A stretch of DNA of 64,000 nucleotides from assembly GCF_033807575.1 (NCBI RefSeq), contig NC_084711.1, forward strand, positions 124,001 through 188,000, given 5' to 3'. The position numbers were made by a program, and so were the translations under genes. This document shows positions 10,441 to 21,914 of the stretch, one piece after another (within the stretch, counting starts at the first letter, position 1; each line of letters opens with the position of its first letter). This DNA comes from Cydia pomonella. Its lineage: Eukaryota > Arthropoda > Insecta > Lepidoptera > Tortricidae. Below the pieces are notes generated by a model. The model was not told the origin of the DNA. It worked only from the letters and a program-made list of their open reading frames with translations, and searched no databases.

Positions 10441-13400
10441 CTCACTGTAGCAAATGCAGTGTTTCACGTTTTTTTTCTTTAAACATGGCCGGGCACACTG
10501 CACACTGCCATGTTTCTAAAACCGGCAGACAAAATAGGAAAGATTTTTATAAATATGACAGATAGAGAAAACAAAAATAAACAGGTATTTTAACTACGCA
10601 AGCGTACTAGTTCAACCTCTGGTGTGCATTCGGTGTGAAATGAGCCGCTTACGGTGTCACGATCACGAGCTAACAGCGCGCCCCGATTGTCTGAATATTG
10701 TGAGAAAACATAAACAGAAGCTGTCGGTAACTCCGACAACTTCACAAAGTTCACCTACCTTTAACTTAGTCAAGCCAGTTCAAGTGCCAGTCGATTAAAC
10801 ATAGTTTTGGAGTGTGCCTCGAGGTCAGGATATACTAGAACCAATCTCAATGAAGATGGAATGATTAGTGAATAGGTTGGTCGTGTAACAAAACGCTGAG
10901 CAACGAGGTCTCGGGTTCGTGTCGCGGGAACCCGACACCGGCGTGCTGGCGCCGCGAAACGACGTATGTTTAGAGCCGTGTGGTGGCGCTTACGTCGTTG
11001 TTAGTTGCGGCACATGCTAGCTACACATGCGCACGCGCAGTCCTGGCGAGCGCCGCTCCGCCGGCCACATCCCGTCCTCACCGCAACTCACCTTGTTTAT
11101 GGCGGTTTATGTGGACTCACATAGTACATACTATATGTTTGTACTCTACTAAAAGGAAGTAATTAAGTAACCGTAGCAAAACATTTGCATGCCAGAATTT
11201 TTTTTTTTTTTTTAATTATTTAGGTACTTATCGCATGAATAGTGTTTTGTCTAGCAGGTATTAGGTTGGTAACCAATAGAGCTGATTTGATGATGGAGAA
11301 AGGAGCTGGCCAAGGGGACTCTGTAATAAAACAACGGTGTTTGGGGGTTCGTAGAATTGACTCGATGAATATTAGTTGCCTGTGGAAAGAAAAGTACAGC
11401 CAGTGGTAAAAACTTGAACCAAAAATGAAATTTTTGGCAAAAAATATTTTCTAGATCTTTTTTTGTTGTCTGGGTCGATCGTTCCCAAATCCTAATAATC
11501 CAGATCACATTACTACGTGAGACCTTGGAAAACGCCTTTTATTGTATATGATATGAATACCAGTTTGGCCTCAGCTGATTCTTATATTTTAATTGATTTA
11601 TAATATGAGCACTGTAAATAAATTAGTGGATCCCAATTATCCCAAAGGCCGGTGCGCCTTCGAGACCCTTCGAGTGCTATTCATGACGTAATTTATTTAT
11701 CCCTTAGAAAATATCAATTTCGGCTGCTGTAAGGGAAACTCGACAAGTTCAGTCAATTGACAATTAAAATTTACATTGTTCATTAGAATGGTTCGCTTCA
11801 GACCAAGGGCACCGTAATAAATATAACAAATATTAATTTCGTGGTAATAATATTAATTACGAACGATCGCAGAAACTTTTGTAAGTAATTCCTTGAAATG
11901 GAACCATCTATAGGAACAACAATAATGATGAAAGTATTTTTCTTTTACTGAACTCTTTCGTTACGATGGCACTACGTACTACTACTTAGGTAGGATACCG
12001 TTGTCTATCGCGATATAACGTGACGATGAGCACGAGGCTAATTGCCTTTCCACGAGTATCATCTTGGCCATCGATAATTGACCATTCATAACCATTACTG
12101 AGATGTTAATAAAGACTTTATTCAATGGTGAGTTAAGAGTGTTGGTGTTTAATGGCCGCCGCGCCTAATGTCATTGCACTGCAACGACAATGTGGAAGTA
12201 GTGCAGCGAACGAGTGGAACTTTACCTGTCACACACCAGATACGCTAATGATGACGGCCGCAATAATGCTACACCTTGCGGTAAACTTGAAACGTCTTAT
12301 CCGATGGATTGAGCACAGGCTATGATTGAGCGAATTTCATAAACAAAAGTTGGGGAATCTAGTGTAATCGTGATGGCAGCCATGCTTCACGGATCTTTAA
12401 TATTTAAATCTTAATGTCTTTGGATTCGGACTGTTGTCTTAGTTTTTAATTGTTGCATTGATTTTTACGGAGGAAAAATTATAGAGGAGATAAACAATAA
12501 AGAAGTAGGTAGAATTAGAATCAGAACATTGTGACTCTTCATTTAAGATACGTGTGTGGTGACAGACGGAGACACAACCGCATGTCGTGTGTAAATAGAT
12601 ATATTCCTCAGTGATCGATATTGATGGTAATGAATTCAAGGGGTAACTCCTGTCCGCCGCTGGTATGCGAACGCACACATAGCTCCAGTGTCCTCAGATC
12701 TATCCTCCGATTAAAAATGCTCAAGATCATAGAAGACTAGACAGCACATGTGTCTTATTGGAAGTGACCACGTCAGCCCCACTAGCTGCGTCCACGCAGG
12801 AACCGGTCTCGCCCGCGGCCAAGTCGGTCGGTCAAGTCAAGCCGAGCACAGCAATATCGAACATGATGCTATTGCACCCGGCCATTTAAAATGAATCGTT
12901 TACAATCGGCTTACGGAAGAGAAACTTTACTTCCTGTGTTAGATATTGTATTGTTGTGTCAGAAGTACCTATAGATGTTTCTGCCGTTCATATTGTACTC
13001 TTCAATTTGTTAAATTAAATATATTGCTCGTAAACTCTAAGCTCTTTTAAAAGGACACGTAAATGAAACCCACAAATGTGACTAGGGAAATCCAGCCATC
13101 CTTGAGTTTATAAATGCGTAACAAAGTTTGACACAATCCGTTTTAGAGGGTAACATCAGCTTCGGCGTTCAAGTGTTGTCTGTTAGGAGTACACAATGCA
13201 AACTCTGCTTGAATTCAAGTTCGGTTTCAAATGGAAATGTTATGCGTCGGACAACTCGGACAACAGCAACATAATTAACTGACCATCGTTGGACCTTATG
13301 TGATTGCAATAAGGTTTATGAAATGTCAGCTAACAGTGTGGTCGATGGTTCTTATTTATTCCACAACGTATTTGCGCATTGTGTGAGTTTTCACGCGAAG

Positions 13401-13902
13401 CGATTAAATGGAGTTAATTCCCGGTTGGCTACGGTGGTCTTTATATAGTTTCATCCGTCAGTTTGTTTTGTTATGATAAATAATAATGACACAATTAGCA
13501 GGCAGCATTCAATTGAGTACAAACCACGCCAATACATGACGAAACTTATACGCAGTCAGGTGACATGCCCATGTCTTATGCGTGGCGTTTTTATCGTAAT
13601 TTTGCTCCGTAAACAGTGTGTGTATTCCTTTTGGGTACCTAACAATGACACGATGGGGCCGATTCTTTACAGTATTTTGATATAGTGTACCAGTCTAAGA
13701 CACACAACACAACACAAGACAGCCTTATGTCCACAAAGTCGGATAGCCGCTTGGGAAATTCTGCGGCTAACCAGCGGCCGGTAGCCCCCAGCCCGGCGGG
13801 GGACAATGGGACTGCTAACAGCGACACTCTTAACTGATCACTGGTAGATCTCATATCCTTGCAGTAAGCCTTACGAATAGACAGCTAACACTGTTATATA
13901 TG
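10441..13902. other. No gene seen over 3.4 kb
   Basis: AT-rich with a CpG-rich patch at 10920-11080. A poly-T run lies at 11198-11213. Open frames reach 85 codons but are not recognisable, and no SINE, MITE or LINE motif was found. A GC-rich segment (13740-13805, CAGCGGCCGGTAGCCCCCAG theme) just before the SINE remnant is unassigned. Confidence 0.35.
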
Positions 13903-14117
13903 GTCTTGTCTTCTTCCTCGCGTTGTCCCGGCATTTTTTTCCACGGCTCTTGGGAGCCTGCGGTCCGTTTGGCAACTAATCCCTAGCATTGTCGTAGGCA
14001 CTAGTTTTTACGAAAGTGACTGCCATCTGACCTTCCAACCCAGAGGGTAAACTAGGTCTTATTGGGATTAGTCTGATTTCCTCACGATGTTTTCCTTCAC
14101 CGAAAAGCAACTAAATA
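13903..14117 (-). mobile_element. tRNA-derived SINE (family B), head missing
   Basis: On the minus strand it carries the body words of the SINE at 49931: TGAAGGAAAACATCGTGAGG-like, GTTGGAAGGTCAGATGGCAG, CACTTTCGTAAAAACTAGTG-like, and a 3' part ending in CGCGAGGAAGAAGACAAG. The tRNA-like promoter head that should lie beyond 14117 is absent, so the copy cannot be transcribed from its own promoter. Confidence 0.75.
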
Positions 14118-15476
14118 TGGTACGGATGATTATTAGCAATGGTCTCATTTCCCAAATAATATTCGGATATAATTCGCACTCCTCAGTACCTGATCTGTAT
14201 TGCTGTCATATTAAATAGTTGTGGAATTGCTTTTGTTAATCTCGTCGAATCCTGGCAAATATGCCTGTTCTACATTAAATAGACATTAATACGTTGTTAT
14301 TATTCATTGTTGTAATTGCACACCGTTATTCATTATGAGTAATCCTGATTAAACTCCACACACCTACGTGTTTGCGTTGCCGGTCGGATAGGATAGGATC
14401 ATGCGCTTAATGAGTATTCATTTGCATATTTCCTGTAAGCGCATGTGTTCATGTAATCCTAGAGGTATGTACGTAAGCACAATCAATCGTTACTTTGATT
14501 GTAAAATTAACACACGAACAATAAATACAAGTCAAGGATTCTTCCTTAAAGAATCTTGTAATTTTCAGTTTAGAACTCGACCTTAAAGTTAACTGTGTTT
14601 TTGTACAGTCAAAACAAAACCAACAGAAAATCAGGCAAAAGTTGTTTTAAATCTGGTTGGGATTTATTTGCGCGATATAATGGTTTTGACTTATTATGAG
14701 TGGATTAGCAACAAGCTGACAATTACTCGGGCCTCCAGAGGCTCGCCACGTCATTTTTAGAGATTTAAACAATACATATACTCACTATTACCTCTACAAA
14801 GCCGCTTAGTGGCAGAGATCCGCAATGGTTACGATTAATTATCAACAAACATCTACCAGAGCCAAAAGAGCGTAAGTTGACATGGGCATGCATCGGGATG
14901 TGTCCTTGCGTGCGTCAGAAGCAGGATTGGGGCCGCGGCTAACGAGTACACATGTTATTTGAACATTCCTCTACCTTACTGCAACGGGCTAAGGTCCAAG
15001 TCCAAATGATCAATTAAATATGCGACTATTTAGTATTTACATAACAGCGCATTATCGCGGGCCATTAGCTGCACTCCTCATTAGAGTGAGTGCTACTTAA
15101 CGGACACAGTCGGATGACCACTATCGGACAAAGGGTTCATCCACCAGGATTCTTTGGTCCACTATGGCGTATCATTAATGATAGAAATAGCTTCGCAGCA
15201 GAATAAACTTCTCAACCTACCGAGTACATAACTCGTATGCTCAGAATACCTACTCAGATCTAGTTTTTGTTCAGAACGCCAGAAGACAAAATTTACGAGC
15301 ACAAGGAGAGAAAACTATGTCTATCGTCTTCATGTCTTCGTTCATTTCTAGTTTCCAGTTGCTATTATATTGCTGGCTCGTGCAATTACCTCTCACGCGA
15401 CTGCGCAAACGGGCCAAGGATTGACTTTTATTACTGTTTTATTCGAATAATGATGAGGATGAGGGTTTTCAACGGG
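14118..15476. other. No gene seen
   Basis: Nothing recognised. The frame at 15267-15686 (139 codons) is the longest non-transposon frame on the plus strand, but it runs through a tandem duplication and a hairpin and shows no domain; I treat it as chance. Confidence 0.4.
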
Positions 15477-15570
15477 GTTCAACGTTTCCATTTACTATGT
15501 CACAATGTCAGCTTGTCACTGAAGTTCAACGTTTCCATCAGCCATGTCACCACGTCAGCCTGTCACCGAG
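15477..15570 (+). repeat. Two-unit tandem duplication, 47-bp period
   Basis: Units 15477-15523 and 15524-15570 each begin GTTCAACGTTTCCAT, carry TATGTCAC/CATGTCAC and GTCAGC, and end TGTCAC; a third GTTC follows at 15571. Divergence is modest (about eight differences), which suggests an old local duplication. Confidence 0.8.
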
Positions 15571-15619
15571 GTTCTTATATGTCTGAGATTCACCGAGATT
15601 GTCATTTTCACTCGCAGGG

Positions 15620-15658
15620 CGCATCACATCATATACATGATGTATGTGAAGTGATGCG
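15620..15658. repeat. Imperfect palindrome
   Basis: CGCATCACATCATATACAT is followed by a nearly complementary arm ending GTATGTGAAGTGATGCG, giving a stem of about 19 bp with a few mismatches and almost no loop. No partner copy was found, so it may be a MITE remnant or a cruciform-prone site. Confidence 0.6.
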
Positions 15659-15752
15659 TCAACTTCGAGTTGATGGTGATTTGTAAATTTTGTGATGTTA
15701 CGGCGAGTGCCTAAAATGAAATGAGGGCATAATCTTCCTTGTCATAACTATA

Positions 15753-16000
15753 CAGAAGATTCCTGAGGAGCTTTAATAACGAAGATGAACTGACGATGGG
15801 GGATGAGGAAGATGCGAGGCCTCTGGAGACAGCGTCTTTGGCCACGTCAAGCCCAGCTACGGTGCTTGCGCCGGCAACCGTCGCCGGCAGCGCGCCGTCG
15901 TCGCCGCAGCGGACAACGCCCCTCCTGAATCCACAGATTCGCCGGCCACGTCCACACGGGCGAGTGGGCTCGCAAGCTGGTCGGTCTGTGCTAGTTTTAG
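15753..16000 (+). CDS. Candidate host exon with start codon, N-terminal coding, unrecognised
   Basis: A pyrimidine-rich stretch ending CATAACTATACAG (acceptor-like, exon from 15753) precedes a GC-rich frame that starts at ATG 15796 in a fair context (GACGATGG). It runs 68 codons to a donor-like TTTTAG|GTTAGTG at 16000/16001, leaving phase 1. The encoded segment begins MGDEEDARPLETASLATSSP, continues Ala/Ser/Pro-rich (APSSPQRTTPLLNPQ), then turns basic (IRRPRPHGR). It has no signal peptide or membrane segment; it looks like a disordered protein N-terminus. A two-codon upstream ORF (ATGAACTGA, 15785) precedes the start. GC is far above the flanks. I do not recognise the protein, no neighbouring exon was found, and the GTTAGT donor is not the commonest form, so it could be a chance frame. 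Confidence 0.3.
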
Positions 16001-16404
16001 GTTAGTGTAAGAAACTACGGGGAAGGGATTGTTGTTGTATATGCATGCATAGGTAGATGTACGTACGCATGGTGGCTGCGCCCACCGCCTAACGGCTACG
16101 TTGTGTGTCACTTGTGTGTCTTCCCGACCCATATCTATCAAATTCTTACCCTCAAAATGCCGTAGAGATACAGGTTTTGTAATAGATATATATACTTAAA
16201 TTATGTCATGGAAATCATGGAATTTATAGCTGCGCAATCTTGCAAATCTTGCGTGACCGCGCACAATATAACTTGCAAGATTAATGTAGCACAAAAGGTG
16301 CGAGATCTCGGAATACCGGGATTGCACTACTTACATAGGCCTCAATCCAGTTTTGACTTTATGTCAACTTTGATCCAGTCGTCAGGAGGTTAAATGTGTG
16401 ATGT

Positions 16405-16492
16405 GTGATACCTAACGGACGGACGGAGTCGCACTATAAGGGTTCATTTTGTAGGTACCTTTTTGGTACGGAGCCCTAAAAACTCATCATTT
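16405..16492 (+). repeat. Dispersed repeat tail (ACGGACGGACGGAG ... GTACGGAGCCCTAAAAA)
   Basis: The order ACGGACGGACGGAGTC, then AAGGGTTC, then TTTTTGGTACGGAGCCCTAA is a familiar 3' end of a widespread lepidopteran repeat. The upstream frame 16208-16393 is unrecognised and may be part of the same element. Class unknown. Confidence 0.45.
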
Positions 16493-17530
16493 TAGCATAC
16501 TCTATTAAATACATCGCTACTCTCAGTCGTTCTGTGCTGCTCGTTGACGGCTTATCCGATTAATATAAGGAATGCTTTGTGTGTGTTATCTGTGGCCTAG
16601 ACCGCGGCCGCGAGGACCACAACGTGGTCATTAATAATGATAATGACTCACTATCTAACATTCAATGAGTTCATTCAATGCTTTGCTTCAAATCATTCCT
16701 AATTATCTATTTATAACGTAACGTATGTATTAGGTAGGTGAGTATTTATTTACCATTTGGTTTAATTAGTCGCTCATTATTGCGGTTCGTTTGTGTCATA
16801 AACCATGCGGGTACCTAACTTGCAGTAGCAGAGCGTGGAATCGTTAATCGTTAGGCAAGCTGGAGTTTTATTTTATTTGCTATTCGTAAATAAAGCGTTC
16901 TTTATTTTCTTAGAATAGATAAGCTGGCGGGAATGGATGAAATGGAGTTCTTCTTGAGCACTTTCTGTTCGCATCGCAACTTGAGCTGCCAATTGACTGC
17001 TCCGGGCTAAGAATGTTTTGTTTTGTCAGTTAATATGATTACCTACATAAAATTTGAAAGCGCTAATGTTCGAGTGAGGCGTTAGTCTGAAGACAAACTG
17101 TTACTTGTATTATAACGAGTGTTTGGGCGGCAGGCGAGGCCGGGGGTGTGGAGTGTAGGGCAGGGGAGGTTGAGGTGGGTTTTGTTTTGGCGCCGGGTCT
17201 GAGCGGGCGCACGTGGCGCAACGCAACCATATAATGCATCCTGAGATCCTGATTGCCAAGTATATATGTAGGGTACACAACACACCTCACAGTTTTTTGT
17301 ATACATATTCATCATGAATCGACGAGGCCAATGAACAAAAGTGAAGCAGTCGTTTTATTGTGACATGTCTTTTATCCGCATCAAAAAAACGTTATATCTC
17401 AGTTCGTACAGGTACATACTACGGTCGCCTTGAGATTAATCGGAGCGGCCGCCCAGCTCAGGTACAAAATACAGAGAACAAGCCTCTATTATCAAGACGT
17501 TAAGTGCATGTTCAGATAAATAAATAAATA
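16493..17530. other. No gene seen
   Basis: AT-rich. The G-rich stretch 17120-17215 yields overlapping minus-strand frames without motifs. Confidence 0.4.
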
Positions 17531-17659
17531 ATTATTATAGGACATTATTACACAAATTGACTAAGCCCCACACTAAATAGGACATTATTACACAAATTGA
17601 ATCTAGAGCCATCGGTTTAATAGGCAGGGTCACAACCCACTAGGCCAGACCGGTCGTCA
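17531..17659 (-). mobile_element. tRNA-derived SINE (family A), internally rearranged
   Basis: The 3' end (ATAGGACATTATTACACAAA, plus-strand view) occurs twice, at 17537-17560 and 17577-17600, with a 40-bp period. It then jumps directly to the tRNA-like head (GGCAGGGTCACAACCCACTA, GGCCAGACCGGTCGTC). Compared with 58591-58855, about 130 bp of the body, including box B, is lost. Confidence 0.75.
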
Positions 17660-18637
17660 AATACGAGTATGTATTATTGAACAACTAGCCTGCTCCGATA
17701 CCTCTGATGGTGACTTTACCAGTTAGTGCTCAACACGGCTGGTTATATCCTGTTAGTCGATGATCACGAGATTCACGATCTAAAGTAGATGAGCGGCTCC
17801 ATTTCCCTGCGGAACAATGAATATTCTCCGATTGTATTTAGAGATAAGTTAGTAATGTTCGACCGCGGTCACCTGCCGTGCGCACAGGCGCGGGTGACGA
17901 CCTCGCGTCGTAACTGTTCTGCACAGACGAAAGCCCACTCACGCGCACCTCGCGCCGCGCCGCGCCCGCGACCGACTGTCTAGAGAGACAGTCCGTTTAG
18001 ATAACATACAAGGTATGGTATGGTACTGGTGTTTAATGTTAGTTATCCTTTACGCCTAATTGCACCAGTCAGTCCGTGATACAACTTGAGTTGTTGATTC
18101 AAAACTTCTAAGGTCAACATTGCTTATGTTTGACATCCCAATTCCAATATTCGATTATTCCCAATTCCAATATTAAAATTAAAAGAGACAATAATATTAT
18201 CAGTCGTGCACTTATATTGTGAGTTCATTGGAGATTTAAAATAATAAGACACCAATAAAATAAATAAAATATCACTTAAGTACCAACTCACCAGACTCAC
18301 CTATTACAATGATTACAAATGTGTTTGTGTACCTACCCAATAGGTTAGGATTTTACCCTCACTTAATTATATTACGAATAAATGAATAGATAACGTTGTT
18401 TGTTGGTAATAAATCACCGAATGCATGTCATGATTATAACTATTTTGTAATGAGTCACGGGCCACGAGATATCCGCCAAAGAGAATTGATTGCAGGTAAT
18501 AGAGAGGTCAATAAAGTCTAAGAAAAAAACGTGTCCCTTAGTTTGACATCCAAAACAGATGGCGCGTTACTGCGCGCCATATGTTTTGCGGTCACTGAAT
18601 TGTGAAACGTCAACTTTTCGCAATCAGAGTTTACAAC
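17660..18637. other. No gene seen; one perfect hairpin
   Basis: A CpG-rich segment (17865-17970) ends in a perfect 8-bp stem with a 4-base loop (GACTGTCT/AGACAGTC, 17974-17993). A 14-bp direct repeat CCAATTCCAATATT occurs near 18139 and 18162. Neither defines a known feature. Confidence 0.4.
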
Positions 18638-18785
18638 GAAATATCATTTGATATTTACCACTTTTGCCAGACGCTTTTCGATGAAGGAAGGAATAAACTA
18701 GTGATTACGCCAGTTCTAGGGATTAGTTGCCAAACGAACCCCAGGCTACCATGAACTGTCGCAAAATGCTGGGACAACGCGAGAA
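18638..18785 (+). mobile_element. tRNA-derived SINE (family B), partial
   Basis: Starts at the AAATATCATTTGATATTTAC block, passes through a shortened CGCTTTTCGATGAAGGAA block, and ends in GGGATTAGTTGCCAAACGAA and CTGGGACAACGCGAG. The tRNA head and the central GGAAAACATCGTGAGG block are missing relative to 49931-50208, while the 3' third is better preserved here. Confidence 0.7.
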
Positions 18786-19994
18786 ACTTGATTGATTGAA
18801 GTTTGGATTGGTATTTTTTATCAACGATTCTCATCTTGGCTAGCCCCCACGCCCCCAGCAATTAGTTGCTTTCTTGTTGCGCTTGGACATGCCAGTGGTA
18901 CTAGTGGTAGTAGGATTAGGTCGTGCATATCGGACGGTTTCCAATTCCGGAACTGATTTTCGATATTGGGTTCCCATTCTGGAATTCCGAAACTGGTTTA
19001 GGATCTAGTTACATAATTTTAATACCCAATATACGTATACAGTATGCTATATATGTATGTAATAAAATAATAAGAAAACTACACTGTATATAGCCAGTAA
19101 TGCATGGTTAATTAAATAATCAAGCTTTTTTCGTAGACTGAATAAATTTTATATTAGGTATAGGAAAATTACTTATCCAAAATCCGATATATTGTAAATA
19201 GCCCCAGCACAGGCCTCGGTCTTTTTGGGCTGTTACTGCACACTATGTCTTTAAACGCTGGTTTCAATTCAAATGTATAATTAGTTATAGTGAACATTTT
19301 GCTGTACATATTTAATGAATAATAAAGAATAATAAAATAAAAAATAATTCATCGTAGTTTTACTAGATGTTTTAGTAAAAATAATAAATTAATTAAAGGA
19401 TATATTTTTTTGTAGTGGAATTTAGTGTGAAGTATTTAAGTTTAATCTAAGAATATCTTTGCACTTCTTATTTTAGCAAATTGAGACATTAGCTTGGACA
19501 GTGACGCAGGAATCCATCTTCCCAGTTATTACATCTTGAAAACGGCATCCGTATCGTTACGAAAGCGGTACACTCAGCCCTCTTTATCCATTCTTGTTTG
19601 ATGTTTGAATTGAGATTTCAGCTCCGAGAGTCAGAACTTCATAATAATAAAATGCTCTTAGTTTTGAGATGCGCTGCAGTTTAAATGACGAAGCTATGTG
19701 CGTCACATAAAGCTGAACAGGTACATTTAACTTTGAAAACTTTAGGATACAACTCGCTTATAAACTCCAGCAGACAGTATTGCTGTTGTAGGACCTTTCA
19801 TCGTTGCAAGGCACCTGTCCTGTGCTATCTATTCCAACATCGTCGCTGCAGTTTCCGGAAGAGCCGTGGAGCCGGCTCGGACAGCAGGAGCAGGACACGC
19901 CGTATCTCAGTTCCGTCGCATTGTCCCGTTCGTCCTTATCCACCCCTCCTCCTCCTTCCCCCCCACCCACCTGGATGTGTAGTCCATATTAGTT
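18786..19994. other. No gene seen
   Basis: 18930-19010 has two copies of an ATTCCGGAACTG-like word. Bases 19920-19975 form a C/T-rich run (CCTCCTCCTCCTTCCCCCC) that produces proline-rich frames on both strands. No element recognised. Confidence 0.4.
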
Positions 19995-20062
19995 CGATAG
20001 TGATAGCTGCGTTTCGCTCGTTACGGAGCGTTAACGATTGGCACGTTGGCTACGCACCCTGG
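19995..20062. mobile_element. MITE (TTGGCTACGC family), right end only
   Basis: GATAGCTGCGTTTCGCTCGT, GAGCGTTAACGATTGGCACG and TTGGCTACGCACCCTGG match the right half of the element at 60713-60853. The left half is absent. Confidence 0.55.
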
Positions 20063-20142
20063 TGTCTCTAAATGAAGCGTAAGCTAATCTAAGTTTGGTT
20101 AAGATATTCAAACATTATTCAATTCAATTTATTCATTATATA

Positions 20143-20290
20143 TACAGGGTGATTCATGAGACGTGAGCAGGACTAAGCCTACACAATCAGTAAATGTTAA
20201 TGAATCGTTCACCATCATATTTAAGTAAAACAATCACGCTTTTTATCTGTTATTTAACTTTTTGTTAAGGACAAATTTGATTATCTACAA
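20143..20290 (+). mobile_element. DNA-transposon-like end (TACAGGGTGATTCATGAGAC)
   Basis: The start TACAGGGTGATTCATGAGAC, followed by GTGAGCAGGACTAAGCC and TTTAACTTTTTGTTAAGGAC, resembles the left end of a recurrent moth DNA element. No matching inverted right end was found nearby, so the copy is truncated. Class uncertain. Confidence 0.4.
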
Positions 20291-20825
20291 TCATGGACAC
20301 CTCAGACCAGACCGGTCGTCTGAAAAATATAGAACATTTCCCTTTTGTGTTTTGACAAGTAGCTTGGACGAGTATCACTCCAGAAACCGCTCAAAACTTT
20401 TAATATTCAACAACTTACAGTGGTACTGGTGGAGTTGTGTTTAGGATTTTGGATAAATATTTATTTTTATATAGTTTATAACTCAGATTTAATAGTATCT
20501 ATGTAAATGCAATTAATGTTATAGGTGATAATTTAATAGCACCTTTTTAACTCGCGGATCGCGGATTAACAAGGAAATATATATTTTTTTAATAAGGATT
20601 TCTGCAAAGTGACGCCTGATTTTTTAATTTATCTTGTAACTAAAGTCTCTATGGAGTTCTGGTACTATAACGTCTAAATAAAAATATTGAATTGTATTGA
20701 TTTGAATAGGCCCCAATTTCATATTTCAAAATTAGATCAATAATACAATAACATACTTCAAAAATAATTTTAAAAGGTTCTCTCTGTAACCTACTATTTA
20801 TCGGCCAACAGTGCTGGATTTCTTG
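20291..20825. other. No gene seen
   Basis: AT-rich; contains TAAATAAAAATATTGAATTG near 20676, which resembles a repeat tail but is not diagnostic. Confidence 0.4.
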
Positions 20826-21335
20826 GTGAACGACTCCGCTGCGTTCGACTCGTTCGGTTTGTCGCTACATGCACATTCGTGGCCGGCGCGCTGCACTCCC
20901 GCTTCCGCGTAGCTCCAAGAGCAGTATTACCACCACTTAGCAAGCACGATAGCTCCGACTGACCAGTTTCACCATACTGACGCTTCGTGAACAGCTCCAC
21001 TGCACTCGATTACGTTTGTTTGTCGTTAGATGCACATTCGTGGCCGGTCACTGTACTTCTAAACAAACAAGTGCAGCGAATCATCCGTAAACTGAAACTT
21101 TTTTTTATGAGTTCTTTATTTAACATAAATTAGTACAATGTAATTATTTAATCTAGTGTACATTTTCATCCTACTATATACTGAAACTGGTCAGTCGGAG
21201 CCATTGCGCTCGCTGAGTAGTGGTAATACCGCTCTAGAGCTATGCGGAAGTGCAGCGCGCCGGCCACGAATGTGCATCTAGCGACAAACAAACGTATTCA
21301 ACGTTTGTCGCTAGATGCATATTCGTGGCTCTTGG
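20826..21335. repeat. Fold-back cluster of a ~120-160 bp repeat
   Basis: The word TGCACATTCGTGGCC (or its complement) occurs at 20870, 21031 and, inverted, near 21262; a TGCATATTCGTGGC variant lies near 21317. Unit 1 (20826-20985) and the start of unit 2 (20986-21060) are direct repeats beginning GTGAACNNCTCCNCTGC. An inverted copy of the 20858-20977 segment lies at 21178-21296, with GAAACTGGTCAGTCGGAGC, TAGTGGTAATACCGCTCT and GTGCAGCGCGCCGGCCACGA. A short direct piece follows at 21301. The arms can pair over ~115 bp around a ~200-bp AT-rich loop. Non-coding; likely a fold-back or subterminal-repeat DNA transposon remnant. Confidence 0.75.
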
Positions 21336-21705
21336 CAAGCCGGTAATTCAGATGGCTTAGCAGTCACGGGCGACTCAGAGAGGAAACGTACAAAATATTA
21401 ATTGGAACGCTATAGTGATGTTATCATGCTACCTCCAACCAGCTGTTCTCTAGCAAGGTCTTGAATGATACTACAACAACAGGTGGTCAACGAGTATGTC
21501 AGCCTTAACCCGCCGACAAAACTTAAAGGACACGTCCACTTTTAGCAAAGCTCTACCGCGAAGGCAAGTGTACAGTTTTGGTTTATCTATGTAGTATAAT
21601 AAAATGACTTACACCTATAACGGTATGCTCAGAAATATGCTATAATATATATATTAAGCGTCGGTTTCGTAATTATTAGTGAGATTTTCAGCCTCATGCT
21701 CGCGC
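21336..21705. other. No gene seen
   Basis: Nothing recognised apart from an AT run near 21643-21655. Confidence 0.4.
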
Positions 21706-21914
21706 AATGTCCGGTGTACTCGAGCGTGCTGAGCAGCAATTTACACGCTCGCTGCTCTTCAATAGCATGACTACGGATCTCGAGATCATATTGTACTGGT
21801 TCGTGTGACATACTCGTAAAACGCTAATAGTCGCGTAAGTAGCGCGTCCTATGGGAATGTCCGGTGTACTCAAGCGTGACGCTGGCTCAGCAATATTCCA
21901 CGCTCGTTGCTCTT
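21706..21914 (+). repeat. Direct repeat pair AATGTCCGGTGTACTC
   Basis: 21706-21759 and 21856-21914 are direct copies: each starts AATGTCCGGTGTACTC, continues AGCGTG, GCTCAGCAAT or GAGCAGCAAT, and ends CACGCTCG-TGCTCTT. They differ by a 5-base insertion and a few substitutions. No function is evident; this could be the edge of an old tandem or a transposon subterminal repeat. Confidence 0.65.

Noticed and set aside
10905..10935. GGTCTCGGGTTCGTGTCGCG, resembling a SINE box B
   Set aside because: No box A at a proper distance and no repeat body recognised.
15267..15686. 139-codon plus-strand frame
   Set aside because: Runs through a tandem duplication and a palindrome; no domain, no splice or composition support.
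20305..20325. CCAGACCGGTCGTC, the head of SINE family A
   Set aside because: Only ~14 bases match and no body follows; could be chance.
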